DNA of 64,000 nt from Grimontia kaedaensis (lineage in GTDB: Bacteria; Pseudomonadota; Gammaproteobacteria; Enterobacterales; Vibrionaceae), in assembly GCF_023746615.1 (NCBI RefSeq), contig NZ_CP082276.1:1694654-1758653 (forward strand), read 5' to 3'. The notes under the pieces were generated by a model. The model did not search any database, had not been told where the DNA came from, and was given only the letters and a program-made list of their open reading frames with translations. The translations under genes and the position numbers were made by a program. Shown piece after piece: positions 44,110 to 53,656 of this stretch. The first letter of the stretch is position 1; every line of letters begins with the position of its first letter.

Positions 44110-44523
44110 ATGTCCCTTGCTTATTCTCAGAAATCATAAACACCGATACTGCGCTAAGATGTTTTGCCCATTACTACATCTCAGCAAAACCCGGTATTTA
44201 TAAGCTTTGTCCCAATTAGCTAGATTAACACGTAAATGCTAATAAGCTTGTCCATGTTACTAATTATTTGACGCTTATCGTTATTATTCAATGCTTATCT
44301 TTTGAGTGATAACTCAATAAATTTTAGCCGCATTCTGTGTTTTAGGAAATATTGTCTGGTAAAAACAATCATAAACAAAAATTATCATTTTAATTGACGC
44401 ATTTTGTTTATTTTTCGTCATATTTTTGACGGTTTGATATTACGCAAGTGGTGATACAAGCGATAAAGCTAAATTACGCGGTTGAGTTAACTTTCATAAT
44501 GAAACTGAAAAGATCCTTTTTAC

Positions 44524-44576
44524 CGGAACGATGATCACGGAATGATCATCTGTCAATAACATCGAAAGCATGATCA
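44524..44576. repeat. Three distal RctB iterons
   Basis: ATGATCA cores at 44531, 44542 and 44570. The first is preceded by CCGGAACG and the third by GAAAGC, like the origin iterons (GAAACG and GAAAGC). They are about 24.7 kb from the origin array. Confidence 0.7.
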
Positions 44577-44745
44577 AGCAAAATGTATGTTCATGCTTCT
44601 GTGTGGGTTTAGTTATTTAATCATGTAAAACATGTGCTTACAGAAACTCTTCAAATCTTGTCTAATGTTTAAACAGATTTTATCAGCGATCGCAATGCCT
44701 TGTTTGTTGAGATCCTGCACAGTTTTGAAGTTGAAATGACAACCT

Positions 44746-44785
44746 CCGTAGTTTGACCTTCTCTTGATCATCTTTCCGGAGCGAT
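44746..44785. other. Distal 39-mer-like RctB site
   Basis: CTCCGTAGTTTGACCTTCTC followed by TTGATCATCTTTCCGGAG aligns with the origin 39-mer at 20566 (GCCGTAATTTGGACGTCTCT, end TTCCGG). The preceding bases GTTGAAATGACAAC also match those before the origin copy (GTTGAAATAACACC). An iteron core (TGATCAT, 44765) overlaps its right half. It lies about 70 bp upstream of the AraC-type gene. Confidence 0.7.
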
Positions 44786-44851
44786 TTTTCTTCTCGATTT
44801 TCTGTATCACGTGGCAGAATAGCCGCTGTTTTCTTACTACTATTGTTCACT

Positions 44852-45625
44852 ATGGCATCCGAACTAAAGCATTCTCAGGTTATTGCTTTACCCAATCACC
44901 CTTCGCTGCATGCGCACGAATACCGTCAGGTGGTGATTGGCTTGCAAGGCCAGACAGAATTTGAACTCTCCGGGCGCGGCAGTCTTGTCGGGCCAGGGCA
45001 AGGGTGCCTGGTGTCTGAGTCAGAACTTCATGCTTTTTCTGGTGTAGGGCAAAACGAGATACTGGTGATCAATCTTCCGGAATCCGTGTTGCATGGCGAG
45101 ATCAGTATGAAGGACAAAGTAGAGCGCTTGTTTGAGCGTGATGCCTATTTTCAACTGGACAGTCAGGCGCAGACGTTGGTGAAAGCGCTGACCTCTGAGA
45201 TGATTGCTAACCCTCACGATATCATGCTTGGGAGGGCATGCGCTGACACCCTGCTGTGCGTTATGGAGCGTCATTTCCGTGAGCAAATCGCGCCACGACG
45301 CCATGGTCACCGTCTGAATATGGATATCATCGATCTCTACATTCGCCAACATATCAGCCGCAAGATCAGCGTGGCACAATTGGCGGGTTCGGTTTTTCTG
45401 GCAGAAAGCCAGTTTCACCAACTTTTCAAATCCCAGGTGGGCGTGACACCGCATCAATATGTATTGAAAAAGCGCTTTGAGTTAGCACAAGAACTGCTCA
45501 GTAACAGCGAGCTGAATCTTGCTCAAATCTCCGATAGCTGCGGCTTTGCTTCCCAAAGCGGTTTTACCTCCGCTTTTACCCGCGCGTTTGGTGTCTCTCC
45601 TTCTCGTTATCGCCAACAGCACTGA
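44852..45625 (+). CDS. AraC-family regulator, probable control of proline use
   Basis: A 257-residue AraC protein. The N-terminal cupin-like half (HEYRQVVIGLQGQTEFELSG) is followed by two helix-turn-helix units (SVAQLAGSVFLAESQFHQLF and NLAQISDSCGFASQSGFTSA) and the family end FTRAFGVSPSRYR. The frame opens with TTG at 44843; ATG 44852 is taken, with no clear ribosome site. It is followed on the same strand by putA, whose product lacks the DNA-binding domain of E. coli PutA, so this gene is the likely put regulator. Confidence 0.88.
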   Translation: MASELKHSQVIALPNHPSLHAHEYRQVVIGLQGQTEFELSGRGSLVGPGQGCLVSESELHAFSGVGQNEILVINLPESVLHGEISMKDKVERLFERDAYFQLDSQAQTLVKALTSEMIANPHDIMLGRACADTLLCVMERHFREQIAPRRHGHRLNMDIIDLYIRQHISRKISVAQLAGSVFLAESQFHQLFKSQVGVTPHQYVLKKRFELAQELLSNSELNLAQISDSCGFASQSGFTSAFTRAFGVSPSRYRQQH

Positions 45626-45841
45626 GCTGTAACCCTGATCTAAATCATCAACATATGCAAAAGGTTGTTATCGGCGCGCATTGGCCGTGGTTCTCTGTTT
45701 GTTAATCATCGGAGTTTTTTGCAATAATGCCGCAGAATTTTGAAAGACTCATCGGCACCGCATACCTAGAATCGGTCTTTAATCTAACATATTAGTAACA
45801 TATGCCACTGCCTCGTGGTTGATGGAGAGAGGAATCTGCTT

Positions 45842-48800
45842 ATGTTAAAAGCGACCGATGTGCTGGTGCCAAGTTACCTTGAGCAACCCGCTTCCGCGCT
45901 ATGGCCTCATATTTCTTCGCACTATTGTGTCGATGAAAGTGAGTTGCTTGCATCATTGCTCCCACTTGCAACACCTTCGGATGAAGAGCGAAAACAGACG
46001 GAAGCCCAAGCAGGGGTTCTGATTGAGCGTGTGCGTGCGGATAAAACGGCTGTGCAGATGATTGATGCACTTCTTCTCGAATACAGTCTGGATACCCGTG
46101 AAGGCATTTTGCTGATGTGTTTAGCAGAAGCATTGATGCGTGTGCCGGATGCGAAAACCGCTGATGCCTTGATCCGTGACAAGCTGGGCGTGGCTGACTG
46201 GAAAGCTCACCTAAAAAATTCCGAATCTCTGTTTGTGAATGCTTCGACCTGGGGACTAATGCTCACCGGTAAAGTTGTCACCATCGATGAGCGCAAAGAA
46301 GGCGGTGCAGGAAAGGTACTCAATCGTTTGGTCAACAAGATGTCTGAGCCTGTGATTCGTCAGGCGATGCATCAAGCCATGAAAGTCATGGGTCACCAAT
46401 TTGTCCTCGGTCGTTCAATCAACGAAGCGCTGGAAAACGGTAAACCACTGCGCCAGAAAGGCTTCACTTACTCGTTTGATATGTTGGGTGAGGCTGCGCT
46501 TACTACTCAAGACGCACAAAAGTACTTCAATGATTACATGGTGGCGATTGAAACTGTTTCCCAGCAATTGTCTGTAGGTAACGGGCCATCACCTTCTGTT
46601 TCCATCAAACTGTCTGCCTTGCATCCGCGATATGAAGTGGCGAATGAAGACCGCGTCATGGGCGAAATGGCTGAGACTGTGCTTCACCTCCTGAAGCGCG
46701 CCAGGGAGTTGGGTGTGGCGATCACCATCGATGCGGAAGAAGCGGATCGCCTAGAACTGTCACTGAAGCTTTTTGAAAAACTCTTCACCCACGAAGATAT
46801 CAAAGGTTGGGGACAGTTTGGTCTAGTGGTTCAGGCATACTCTAAGCGCGCATTACCTGTCATCACCTGGCTGGCGGCGTTGGCTAAAGAGCACGGCACC
46901 GTGATCCCAATGCGACTGGTAAAAGGCGCTTACTGGGACAGTGAAATCAAGTTGGCACAGCAAGCGGGCTTACCTGGCTATCCGGTTTATACCAGAAAAG
47001 AAGGCACTGATGTGGCCTATCTTGCCTGCGCGCGTTTCCTGCTTTCTGAGCATGTGAATGGGCTTATCTACCCGCAGTTTGCCAGCCACAATGCGCAAAC
47101 CGTAGCGGCAGTGAAAGCCATGGCCCAGCATGACAACTATGAGTTCCAGCGTTTGCATGGCATGGGGGATGCACTTTACTTCCATGCCAAAGAAATGTTT
47201 GGTCAGTCTGTGCGTATTTACGCGCCAGTGGGCAGCCATAAAGATTTGCTGCCTTATCTGGTTCGCCGTCTGCTGGAAAATGGTGCCAACAGCTCGTTTG
47301 TTCACCGTTTGGTCGACGCGGCATGTCCGGTGTCTGATTTGACTCAACATCCGGTTGATACTTTGACGTCACGTCCAACATTGCATAATGCACGTATTCC
47401 ACAGCCTTCTGAGATTTTTGGTGGCTCGCGCCAAAACTCGAAAGGTGTAGCGATCGACATTGAAAGCGAATGGGAAGCCTATGATGCCAAAGTCCAGGCG
47501 TTCATGGATGCAACTTGGAAAGCGGGACCTATCATCAATGGTGAACGCCTGACAGGTGATGCTCTCACAGTGGTTGCTCCTTACGATCACCGCCTGAAAG
47601 TGGGTAGCATCAACTGGTCGACGCCAGAGCAAGCCAAAGAAGCGCTGAATGTCGCCGCAGCCAATGTCGATAGTTGGCGAGCACTAACTTCCAAAGAAAG
47701 AGGTAAGTACTTACTTAAGCTGGCTGAACTGCTTGAAGGGAATTTGGGCGAGCTGGTGGCACTTTGCCACCGTGAAGCGGGCAAGACCATTCACGACAGC
47801 ATTGATGAAGTGCGTGAGGCGGTGGACTTCCTCCGTTACTACCCGATTCAGGCAGAAAAGATTGAAGGCGATCTGCAATCTTTCACCCGCTTTGATGGTC
47901 AGTCTGTCACCTTGCGACGTGAAGGCCGTGGGGTGTTTACCTGCATCAGCCCATGGAATTTCCCACTCGCGATCTTTATTGGTCAAATTTCAGCTGCCTT
48001 GGTAACGGGCAATACCGTTGTCGCCAAACCGGCTGAGCAAACATCACTGATTGCGTTCCGTACCATTGAGCTGCTCTTGGAAACAGGTATTCCTGCCGGT
48101 GTGATCCATCTGTTGCCGGGTAACGGTGCGGAAATCGGCAGTGTATTGACGGGTGATGACAGCATCGCAGGTGTTGCCTTCACCGGTTCGACCCCGACAG
48201 CGCAGCGCATTAACCAGACGCTTGCTTCCCGCGACGCCTTGCCGGTGCCGTTTATTGCAGAAACGGGCGGTCAGAACGCTATGTTGGTCGACAGTACTGC
48301 ACTGCCTGAGCAAGTGGTACGCGATGTACTTCGCTCTGCTTTTGCTTCTGCAGGCCAGCGCTGTTCAGCCCTTCGCGTGCTTTATGTGCAGCAGGATGTG
48401 GCAGATCGTGTGATTGATCTTATCAAAGGTGCCATGGCGGAAATGCGTATTGGCTTACCTTACCTTCACTCGACCGATGTTGGCCCTGTGATCGATGAAA
48501 CGGCTCAGGCGAAGCTGCAGAACCACATCAACGAATTGTTCAAAACCAGCAAATTTATTGCCAAAGCCCCAATGAAAAGCGAAACCCGCGTGGGCACTTA
48601 TATTGCACCTGTGGCGTTTGAAATCGACAGTATCTCAATGCTTTCAGAAGAGCACTTTGGCCCAATCTTACACGTGGTGCGATACCACGCTGACGAACTC
48701 GACAGCGTGATTGATGATATCAACAACGCAGGCTTTGGCCTGACGTTAGGTGTTCATAGCCGCAACGAAAGCACTTACCGCTACATTGAATCCCGCGCCA

Positions 48801-48949
48801 AAGTCGGTAACTGCTATATCAACCGCGATCAGGTTGGTGCGGTGGTCGGCGTACAGCCATTTGGTGGACAAGGCTTGTCAGGAACTGGGCCAAAAGCAGG
48901 TGGACCTCACTATCTCTATCGCTTCACGAAAGAGGAGGTTGTGGCATGA
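45842..48949 (+). CDS. putA: Bifunctional proline dehydrogenase / P5C dehydrogenase PutA
   Basis: A 1035-residue enzyme oxidising proline to glutamate in two steps (FAD, then NAD). The proline dehydrogenase barrel covers about 120-480 (RLVKGAYWDSEIK, FASHNAQTV, FQRLHGMGDALYF). The aldehyde dehydrogenase half covers about 540-1030, with Glu807 (FIAETGGQN) and catalytic Cys841 (AGQRCSALR). There is no ribbon-helix-helix domain, unlike the 1320-residue E. coli PutA. Start ATG 45842 has GAGAGG eight bases before it; the open frame begins earlier at 45815. It overlaps the next gene by 4 bp. Confidence 0.95.
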   Translation: MLKATDVLVPSYLEQPASALWPHISSHYCVDESELLASLLPLATPSDEERKQTEAQAGVLIERVRADKTAVQMIDALLLEYSLDTREGILLMCLAEALMRVPDAKTADALIRDKLGVADWKAHLKNSESLFVNASTWGLMLTGKVVTIDERKEGGAGKVLNRLVNKMSEPVIRQAMHQAMKVMGHQFVLGRSINEALENGKPLRQKGFTYSFDMLGEAALTTQDAQKYFNDYMVAIETVSQQLSVGNGPSPSVSIKLSALHPRYEVANEDRVMGEMAETVLHLLKRARELGVAITIDAEEADRLELSLKLFEKLFTHEDIKGWGQFGLVVQAYSKRALPVITWLAALAKEHGTVIPMRLVKGAYWDSEIKLAQQAGLPGYPVYTRKEGTDVAYLACARFLLSEHVNGLIYPQFASHNAQTVAAVKAMAQHDNYEFQRLHGMGDALYFHAKEMFGQSVRIYAPVGSHKDLLPYLVRRLLENGANSSFVHRLVDAACPVSDLTQHPVDTLTSRPTLHNARIPQPSEIFGGSRQNSKGVAIDIESEWEAYDAKVQAFMDATWKAGPIINGERLTGDALTVVAPYDHRLKVGSINWSTPEQAKEALNVAAANVDSWRALTSKERGKYLLKLAELLEGNLGELVALCHREAGKTIHDSIDEVREAVDFLRYYPIQAEKIEGDLQSFTRFDGQSVTLRREGRGVFTCISPWNFPLAIFIGQISAALVTGNTVVAKPAEQTSLIAFRTIELLLETGIPAGVIHLLPGNGAEIGSVLTGDDSIAGVAFTGSTPTAQRINQTLASRDALPVPFIAETGGQNAMLVDSTALPEQVVRDVLRSAFASAGQRCSALRVLYVQQDVADRVIDLIKGAMAEMRIGLPYLHSTDVGPVIDETAQAKLQNHINELFKTSKFIAKAPMKSETRVGTYIAPVAFEIDSISMLSEEHFGPILHVVRYHADELDSVIDDINNAGFGLTLGVHSRNESTYRYIESRAKVGNCYINRDQVGAVVGVQPFGGQGLSGTGPKAGGPHYLYRFTKEEVVA

Positions 48950-49683
48950 GCAAGGTAATAGGGACGCAAGCAATGAATGAAGTATTGACGCTGGCGGCGC
49001 AAAGCCAAGCTGTTTGGGAAGAGTGGAATAATCTGGGTGTGTTGGAGCGCGTGTCGCTGCTCAGCAATTGGGCAGACAATGTAGGGCAACGTGGCGGTGA
49101 TTTTGAGGCTGCAGCTGACCTCATTCGCTTCCACCTTAACCAAGCAGAAGCCCTGCTTGCACCTGTCCACGACATGCCTGGTCCAACGGGTGAAACCAAC
49201 GAGCTTTATACCGCGGGCCGCGGACTGTTTCTGGTGACAGGCGATGAGTCTTTGTCTGTCGTTGCGTTGGCAGGCCAATTGACGGCCGCGTTGGTTGCAG
49301 GTAATTGCGCGCTGTTGTCAGTACCAACATCGTTGAAACATGAAGCTGAGGCGCTTATTGGCGATTTGCTGAAAGCCAGTGTACCAAACCGACTTGTTTC
49401 GCTGCTTAATGGCGAGACAACGGAAGATGCCATTGTCTCTGCACCGATTTGTGGTGTGGCTGCGGTGGCGAACTCAGCAACCTTGATTGCTATGAACCGA
49501 AAACTGGCAGCCCGAGACGGTGTGTTGGTGCAGTTTGTTGCTGAAGACAACGCAACCCAATTACCTCTTGTCGCTTCGCCAACCTATCTACTCCGCTTTA
49601 TTACCGAGCGGACGAGAACCATAAACGTCACTGCGGTAGGGGGCAATGCCACCCTACTGGAACTTGGTAGTGGCGAACATTAA
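48946..49683 (+). CDS. ALDH-like accessory protein of the put operon, no catalytic residues
   Basis: A 245-residue protein resembling the Rossmann half of aldehyde dehydrogenases. LTAALVAGNCALLSVPTSLK matches the ALVTGNTVVAKPAEQ region of PutA, but the catalytic cysteine and glutamate motifs are absent. It starts inside the putA stop (ATGA), so translation is coupled. Long PutA proteins of other bacteria carry an extra C-terminal ALDH-superfamily domain. This gene looks like that domain as a separate chain, though that is inference. Often annotated as a P5C dehydrogenase, which its missing residues do not support. Confidence 0.8.
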   Translation: MSKVIGTQAMNEVLTLAAQSQAVWEEWNNLGVLERVSLLSNWADNVGQRGGDFEAAADLIRFHLNQAEALLAPVHDMPGPTGETNELYTAGRGLFLVTGDESLSVVALAGQLTAALVAGNCALLSVPTSLKHEAEALIGDLLKASVPNRLVSLLNGETTEDAIVSAPICGVAAVANSATLIAMNRKLAARDGVLVQFVAEDNATQLPLVASPTYLLRFITERTRTINVTAVGGNATLLELGSGEH

Positions 49684-49708
49684 ACCCAAGTAACCCGATG
49701 TGATGATG

Positions 49709-49748
49709 CCCCTAGGTTCTCTGCTGGCAAAGCAGAGGCCTTGGGTTT
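49709..49748 (+). terminator. Hairpin between the put accessory gene and putP
   Basis: CTCTGCT-GGCAA-AGCAGAG with an outer CCTAGG/CCTTGG extension, then GTTTTCTG. It is an internal terminator or attenuator that could lower putP relative to putA. Confidence 0.55.
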
Positions 49749-49836
49749 TCTGTTGCTGACGGTTTTAAATAATCGGAATTAGGCACTGGAGATCTATGAT
49801 CCCCAATCTTTGTGCCTTGTTATTGAGGGAAAAAAC

Positions 49837-51333
49837 ATGATTGAAAACAGCTTTGCAATCAGCGCCACGTTTATCGTGTACCTGATTCTTATGCTTGCAA
49901 TCGGCGTATACGCTTACAAACGCACTTCAAACTCAGAAGACTACTTCCTTGGTGGGCGTTCACTGGGGCCTTGGCCAGCGGCATTATCTGCCGGTGCATC
50001 AGACATGAGTGGCTGGCTGCTACTTGGTCTGCCGGGCTATGCCTATGCAGCAGGCATCGAGTCACTTTGGCTTGCTGGAGGTTTGTTAGCAGGTACTTAC
50101 TTAAACTGGCTGGTATGTGCCAAGCGCCTTCGTACCTACAGTATTGAAGTCGATAATGCTCTGACCATCCCTGAGTTCCTGTCTCGCCGTTTTGAAGATA
50201 ATTCGAAACTGCTGCAGACCATTTCTGCCTTCTTTATCTTGCTGTTTTTCCTTTTCTACACCAGCTCTGGCTTGGTAGCAGGCGGTAAATTGTTCGAGAC
50301 GGTCTTTGGCCTTGAGTACACCACTGCAGTGGTCATCGGTACCGTGTGCGTGGTTTCCTACACCCTGTTTGGTGGCTTTCTTGCGGTATCCTGGACTGAT
50401 CTGGTTCAAGGGTTGCTGATGGCTGCAGCACTGATGATTGTGCCTATCGCCATCTTGGATGGCTCGTTCACTGTTCTGCCAGCAGCACTGGAAGCGAAGA
50501 ACCCTGAACTTCTAACGTTGTGGCAAGATGTGAGTGGTCAGCCGTTGACAGTGGTGGCTATCTTGTCGCTGGTGGCATGGGGTCTAGGTTACTTTGGCCA
50601 ACCGCACATTCTTGCGCGTTTCCAAGCGACCCGTACCAATGCAGATATCAATACAGCACGTCGTATTGCCGTGGGTTGGAGTGCTGTCTCTATGGCAGGT
50701 GCAATCCTGATTGGTCTAGTGGGTATCCTGTATGTTGACCAACACCTTGGCGGTGAACTGGCCGATGGTGAAACCATCTTCATGTACTTGGTAAACGCAG
50801 CGTTCCACCCAGTGATTGCGGGTATCCTTCTAGCGGCTATTCTGGCGGCGGTGATGAGTACAGCGGATTCCCAGTTGCTGGTATCTTCATCTGCACTGGC
50901 TGAAGATTTCTACAAGCAGGTTTTCCGTCCAGATGCGTCAACCAAAGAAGTTGTGATGGTGGGGCGTTTCGCAGTAGTGGGTATTTCCATCATTGCATTG
51001 GCACTGGCGATGAACCCAGAAAGCTCCGTGTTGGGTCTGGTTTCCTACGCGTGGGCTGGCTTCGGCGCCGCTTTCGGTCCTGCATTGCTGCTTAGCCTGT
51101 TCTGGAAAGACATGAACCGCAATGGTGCGCTGGCTGGCGTTATCGTCGGTGGTGTGACGGTTGTAGTATGGAAGCAACTGACTGGCGGTATTTTTGATCT
51201 GTATGAAATCGTCCCTGGCTTTATCCTGGCAGGTGTTGCCATCATTGCTGTAAGCAAGATGACAGGCGGCGCGGAAGACACAGTCATGCAAAAATTTGAC
51301 GATTATGAGCAAAGCCTTAAGACCTTGCCATAA
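49837..51333 (+). CDS. putP: Sodium/proline symporter PutP
   Basis: A 498-residue inner-membrane symporter of the SSS family with about 13 membrane segments. It imports proline with Na+. Family segments: NSEDYFLGGRSLGPWPAALS, GASDMSGWLLLGLPGYAYA, WGLGYFGQPHILARF, STADSQLLVSSSALAEDFYK. The start is set at ATG 49837 after GAGGGAAAAAAC. It is last in putA - ALDH-like - putP and ends before a strong terminator. Confidence 0.96.
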   Translation: MIENSFAISATFIVYLILMLAIGVYAYKRTSNSEDYFLGGRSLGPWPAALSAGASDMSGWLLLGLPGYAYAAGIESLWLAGGLLAGTYLNWLVCAKRLRTYSIEVDNALTIPEFLSRRFEDNSKLLQTISAFFILLFFLFYTSSGLVAGGKLFETVFGLEYTTAVVIGTVCVVSYTLFGGFLAVSWTDLVQGLLMAAALMIVPIAILDGSFTVLPAALEAKNPELLTLWQDVSGQPLTVVAILSLVAWGLGYFGQPHILARFQATRTNADINTARRIAVGWSAVSMAGAILIGLVGILYVDQHLGGELADGETIFMYLVNAAFHPVIAGILLAAILAAVMSTADSQLLVSSSALAEDFYKQVFRPDASTKEVVMVGRFAVVGISIIALALAMNPESSVLGLVSYAWAGFGAAFGPALLLSLFWKDMNRNGALAGVIVGGVTVVVWKQLTGGIFDLYEIVPGFILAGVAIIAVSKMTGGAEDTVMQKFDDYEQSLKTLP

Positions 51334-51348
51334 TATATGTTTTTACTG

Positions 51349-51377
51349 AAAAAGGGGCGCTGGAGCGTCCCTTTTTT
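51349..51377 (+). terminator. Terminator of the put operon
   Basis: AAAAAGGGGCGCT pairs with AGCGTCCCTTTTT (one G-T pair), followed by T. It lies between putP and the convergent HAD gene. Confidence 0.85.
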
Positions 51378-51417
51378 GTATTCAGCAGATGCCTAAACAA
51401 AAGGCCAAATGAGAAGG

Positions 51418-52110
51418 CTAAGCCCAACAGTCAGACAGAGGCAGACGTTCCATCAACGCCTGCAGCTCTTTCATCGAGCCGACTGATATAACCAAGGGAT
51501 GGTCGACATCCTCTTTGTTTCCAGGGTTGAAATAGACAGTACGCATTCCCGCGTTAATACCCGCTTCAACGCCCATAAGAGTGTCATCAATAAACAAACA
51601 TTCCTGAGTGAGCGCGGCCATATTCATGGCAGCGTAGTGGAGAAGATCGGGGGCAGGTTTCCAACTGTTGGCATCAAAAGCGCTGTAAAGATGATCACGG
51701 AAATGATGCAGTAACCCCGTCATTTCTAGAGACATTTCCATTTTGTTGACCGGCCCGTTGGACGCCACACACACATCGATACCGACATCTTTAAGGTTAT
51801 CAAGCAGTTCAGGAACCCCATCCACAGGATCGAGATGGTCTGAGAACAACTCCGAACATTTATTACGGTAAAGGTGTTCCAATTCATCAATGGAGATTTT
51901 CAGGTTATAGCGCTCGCAGGTCTGAATGAGGACATCCGCCAGTTTGCCACCCTGAAAATTATCAAGACATTCCTGCAAATCCAGTTTCACGCCGTAATTT
52001 GAGAAAATCTCGACAATCGCCATCTGGGACAGCACTTCGCTGTCGACCAAGGTACCGTCACAGTCAAAAATCACGCAAGAAACAGGGACATCAAAGTCAA
52101 AGGAATTCAT
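51418..52110 (-). CDS. HAD-family phosphatase, YieH type (6-phosphogluconate phosphatase-like)
   Basis: A 230-residue HAD hydrolase. Motif I FDCDGTLVDSE, motif II VASNGPVNKM, motif III WKPAPDL and motif IV LFIDDTLMGV are present, with a small helical cap after motif I. Order and wording (SNGPxNKM, then KPxPxLxxxAA) match E. coli YieH, a 6-phosphogluconate phosphatase. A GTG eight codons upstream (52134) is another possible start. It is a single gene, convergent with putP. Substrate assignment rests on the resemblance only. Confidence 0.85.
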   Translation of the reverse strand: MNSFDFDVPVSCVIFDCDGTLVDSEVLSQMAIVEIFSNYGVKLDLQECLDNFQGGKLADVLIQTCERYNLKISIDELEHLYRNKCSELFSDHLDPVDGVPELLDNLKDVGIDVCVASNGPVNKMEMSLEMTGLLHHFRDHLYSAFDANSWKPAPDLLHYAAMNMAALTQECLFIDDTLMGVEAGINAGMRTVYFNPGNKEDVDHPLVISVGSMKELQALMERLPLSDCWA

Positions 52111-52339
52111 GCTTTTTGGTTCAATTGGTTTCACATTAATGCCGATATATTAAGCGTTAACCTGACCAGCAAATCCAACAACACGCCATTTGATAAATTG
52201 CTAGCTAGGTCTTATCAATTGTCGCGAAAAGGCAGAAAAATCCATCTAAGATCTTGTTTTATTAGAAGTGATACAGCTCAGTAGAAGTAGGGAAATGTGT
52301 TCCGGCTCAACCTACAGGTTGAGCCGGATTGGTGAGGGA

Positions 52340-52885
52340 TTAATGGTCCAGATACAGGTAGTTCTGCCAGCTTTTCATGCGAATGAGGACTTTGCACATA
52401 ATAGACACATGATGGAAGCTATCTGAATAAACGGCGATTTCAACATTGGTTCCGTTTGGCAGGTTATGTTCAGAAATATCGTCAGTCATTTCCAGCACCA
52501 CCAAAGCACGCCCCTGGCTATTGAACATCTTGTCACCTACCAGCATACCCTGAGCCTGGATTTGACCTTCTGCAATTGCAGGTAGTACTTCAACGACTTT
52601 TCCTTGGAATGTTTGCCCTGGCAGAGCACGGAAAATAAACTCCGCTTCAAAGCCAGGCTTGAGGCGCAGAAGGCTATTTTGACGGAATGCGCCAACGTAT
52701 CGGGTGCGGTCTTCATTCTCAAAGGTCATTACAGGTCTTAGTGGCATTGGCACTGCCATTATGCCTGGACGCAGGGTAACTTGCGTGACATACCCATCAG
52801 TTGGTGCGCGGACAATGGTGCTGTTTAAATCAAATTGTGCCTACTGAATTTCAAGGCTAAAAGGCCAACGAGCGGGCAATAATAT
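52340..52885 (-). pseudogene. Remnant of an HlyD/EmrA-type membrane fusion protein
   Basis: The C-terminal third of an HlyD-family adaptor is readable leftwards: AQFDLNSTIVRAPTDGYVTQ followed by VTLRPG and a beta-barrel end (PGFEAEFIFRALPGQTFQGK). In front of AQFDL the frame hits TAG at 52841-52843 where the family would have a glutamine (CAG), and LEIQ is readable just before it. Only a few further codons precede this, so the membrane anchor and most of the hairpin are gone. A 139-codon open frame from ATG 52759 is not a complete protein. No partner transporter gene is near. Confidence 0.75.
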
Positions 52886-52990
52886 AACACTCACCTAACT
52901 AATCGTGGTTATGATGGAAAAAGAATTAACAAGTTTGGATCTAGCCGCCATCATTTCAGTGGGCGGGATTTACAAAACAAGGAGTCAGGA

Positions 52991-53656
52991 ATGTATTCAC
53001 ACCGATGGTTCAATGAGCAAGAAGCGGAGCTACCAACAGGCAAGGCAGTTTGTATCGGACGAAACTATGTTGAGCATGCCAAAGAGCTCAATAACCCCAT
53101 CCCTGATGAGCCTGTGCTGTTTATCAAACCAGCAACGTCAATTGTCGGCACTGATTCCGAGCTTGCGTTGAGTGAACGTCTTGCGCCGATCCACTATGAG
53201 GCTGAGTTATCAGTATTAATCAGCAAGCCATTGACCAAGGCAACACCGGAAGACGTGTTGGAAGCGATCGCTGGTGTTGGGGTTGCGCTTGATTTGACGC
53301 GCCGCGAAGCCCAGAGCAAATTGAAAGAGAAAGGCTTACCTTGGGAGCTGGCAAAAGCTTTTGATGGCAGCTGCGTGCAAAGTCCGTTTGTGCCGTTTGA
53401 GGGCTTCAATCTTTCCGCAACAACTTACGGCTTAGACATCAATGGCAGGCCAACTCAGTGCGGTGATACCAGTTTGATGATTAACCCTGTGGTCGATTTG
53501 ATCTGTCATATCACCCAGTACTTTACGTTGGCACCGGGTGATATTGTGCTGACAGGCACACCAAAGGGCGTGGGTAAACTCGCTGACGGTGATGCGTTAA
53601 CGCTGACGTTAGCAGATGAAGTTTTGGCAGAATTTAGTTGTATCAGTGCGCCTTAA
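52991..53656 (+). CDS. Fumarylacetoacetate hydrolase family protein (YcgM type)
   Basis: A 221-residue FAH-fold enzyme of the small single-domain type. CIGRNYVEHAKEL, metal ligands in HYEAELSVLI, then VALDLTRREAQ, KAFDGSCVQSPFVP and LTGTPKGVG are the family segments. Relatives act as acylpyruvate hydrolases or oxaloacetate decarboxylases; the substrate here is not decided. AAGGAGTCAGGA precedes the ATG. It overlaps the convergent DUF1415 gene by 14 bp. Confidence 0.9.
   Translation: MYSHRWFNEQEAELPTGKAVCIGRNYVEHAKELNNPIPDEPVLFIKPATSIVGTDSELALSERLAPIHYEAELSVLISKPLTKATPEDVLEAIAGVGVALDLTRREAQSKLKEKGLPWELAKAFDGSCVQSPFVPFEGFNLSATTYGLDINGRPTQCGDTSLMINPVVDLICHITQYFTLAPGDIVLTGTPKGVGKLADGDALTLTLADEVLAEFSCISAP

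Larger units (their letters stand above)
44110..44851. other. Non-coding region with a second cluster of RctB-type sites
   Basis: A 742-bp AT-rich gap between two divergent genes. The left half shows nothing but AT-rich sequence. The right part has iteron cores ATGATCA at 44531, 44542 and 44570, one TGATCAT at 44765, and a 39-mer-like element at 44746-44785. A 65-codon frame on the minus strand is produced by the 39-mer element and is not a gene. Confidence 0.7.

Noticed and set aside
44613..44810. 65-codon frame on the minus strand
   Set aside because: Encoded by the distal 39-mer element and AT-rich flank; no ribosome site or motif.
48946..49683. Functional P5C dehydrogenase
   Set aside because: The catalytic cysteine and glutamate motifs of aldehyde dehydrogenases are missing and the length is half of a full enzyme.
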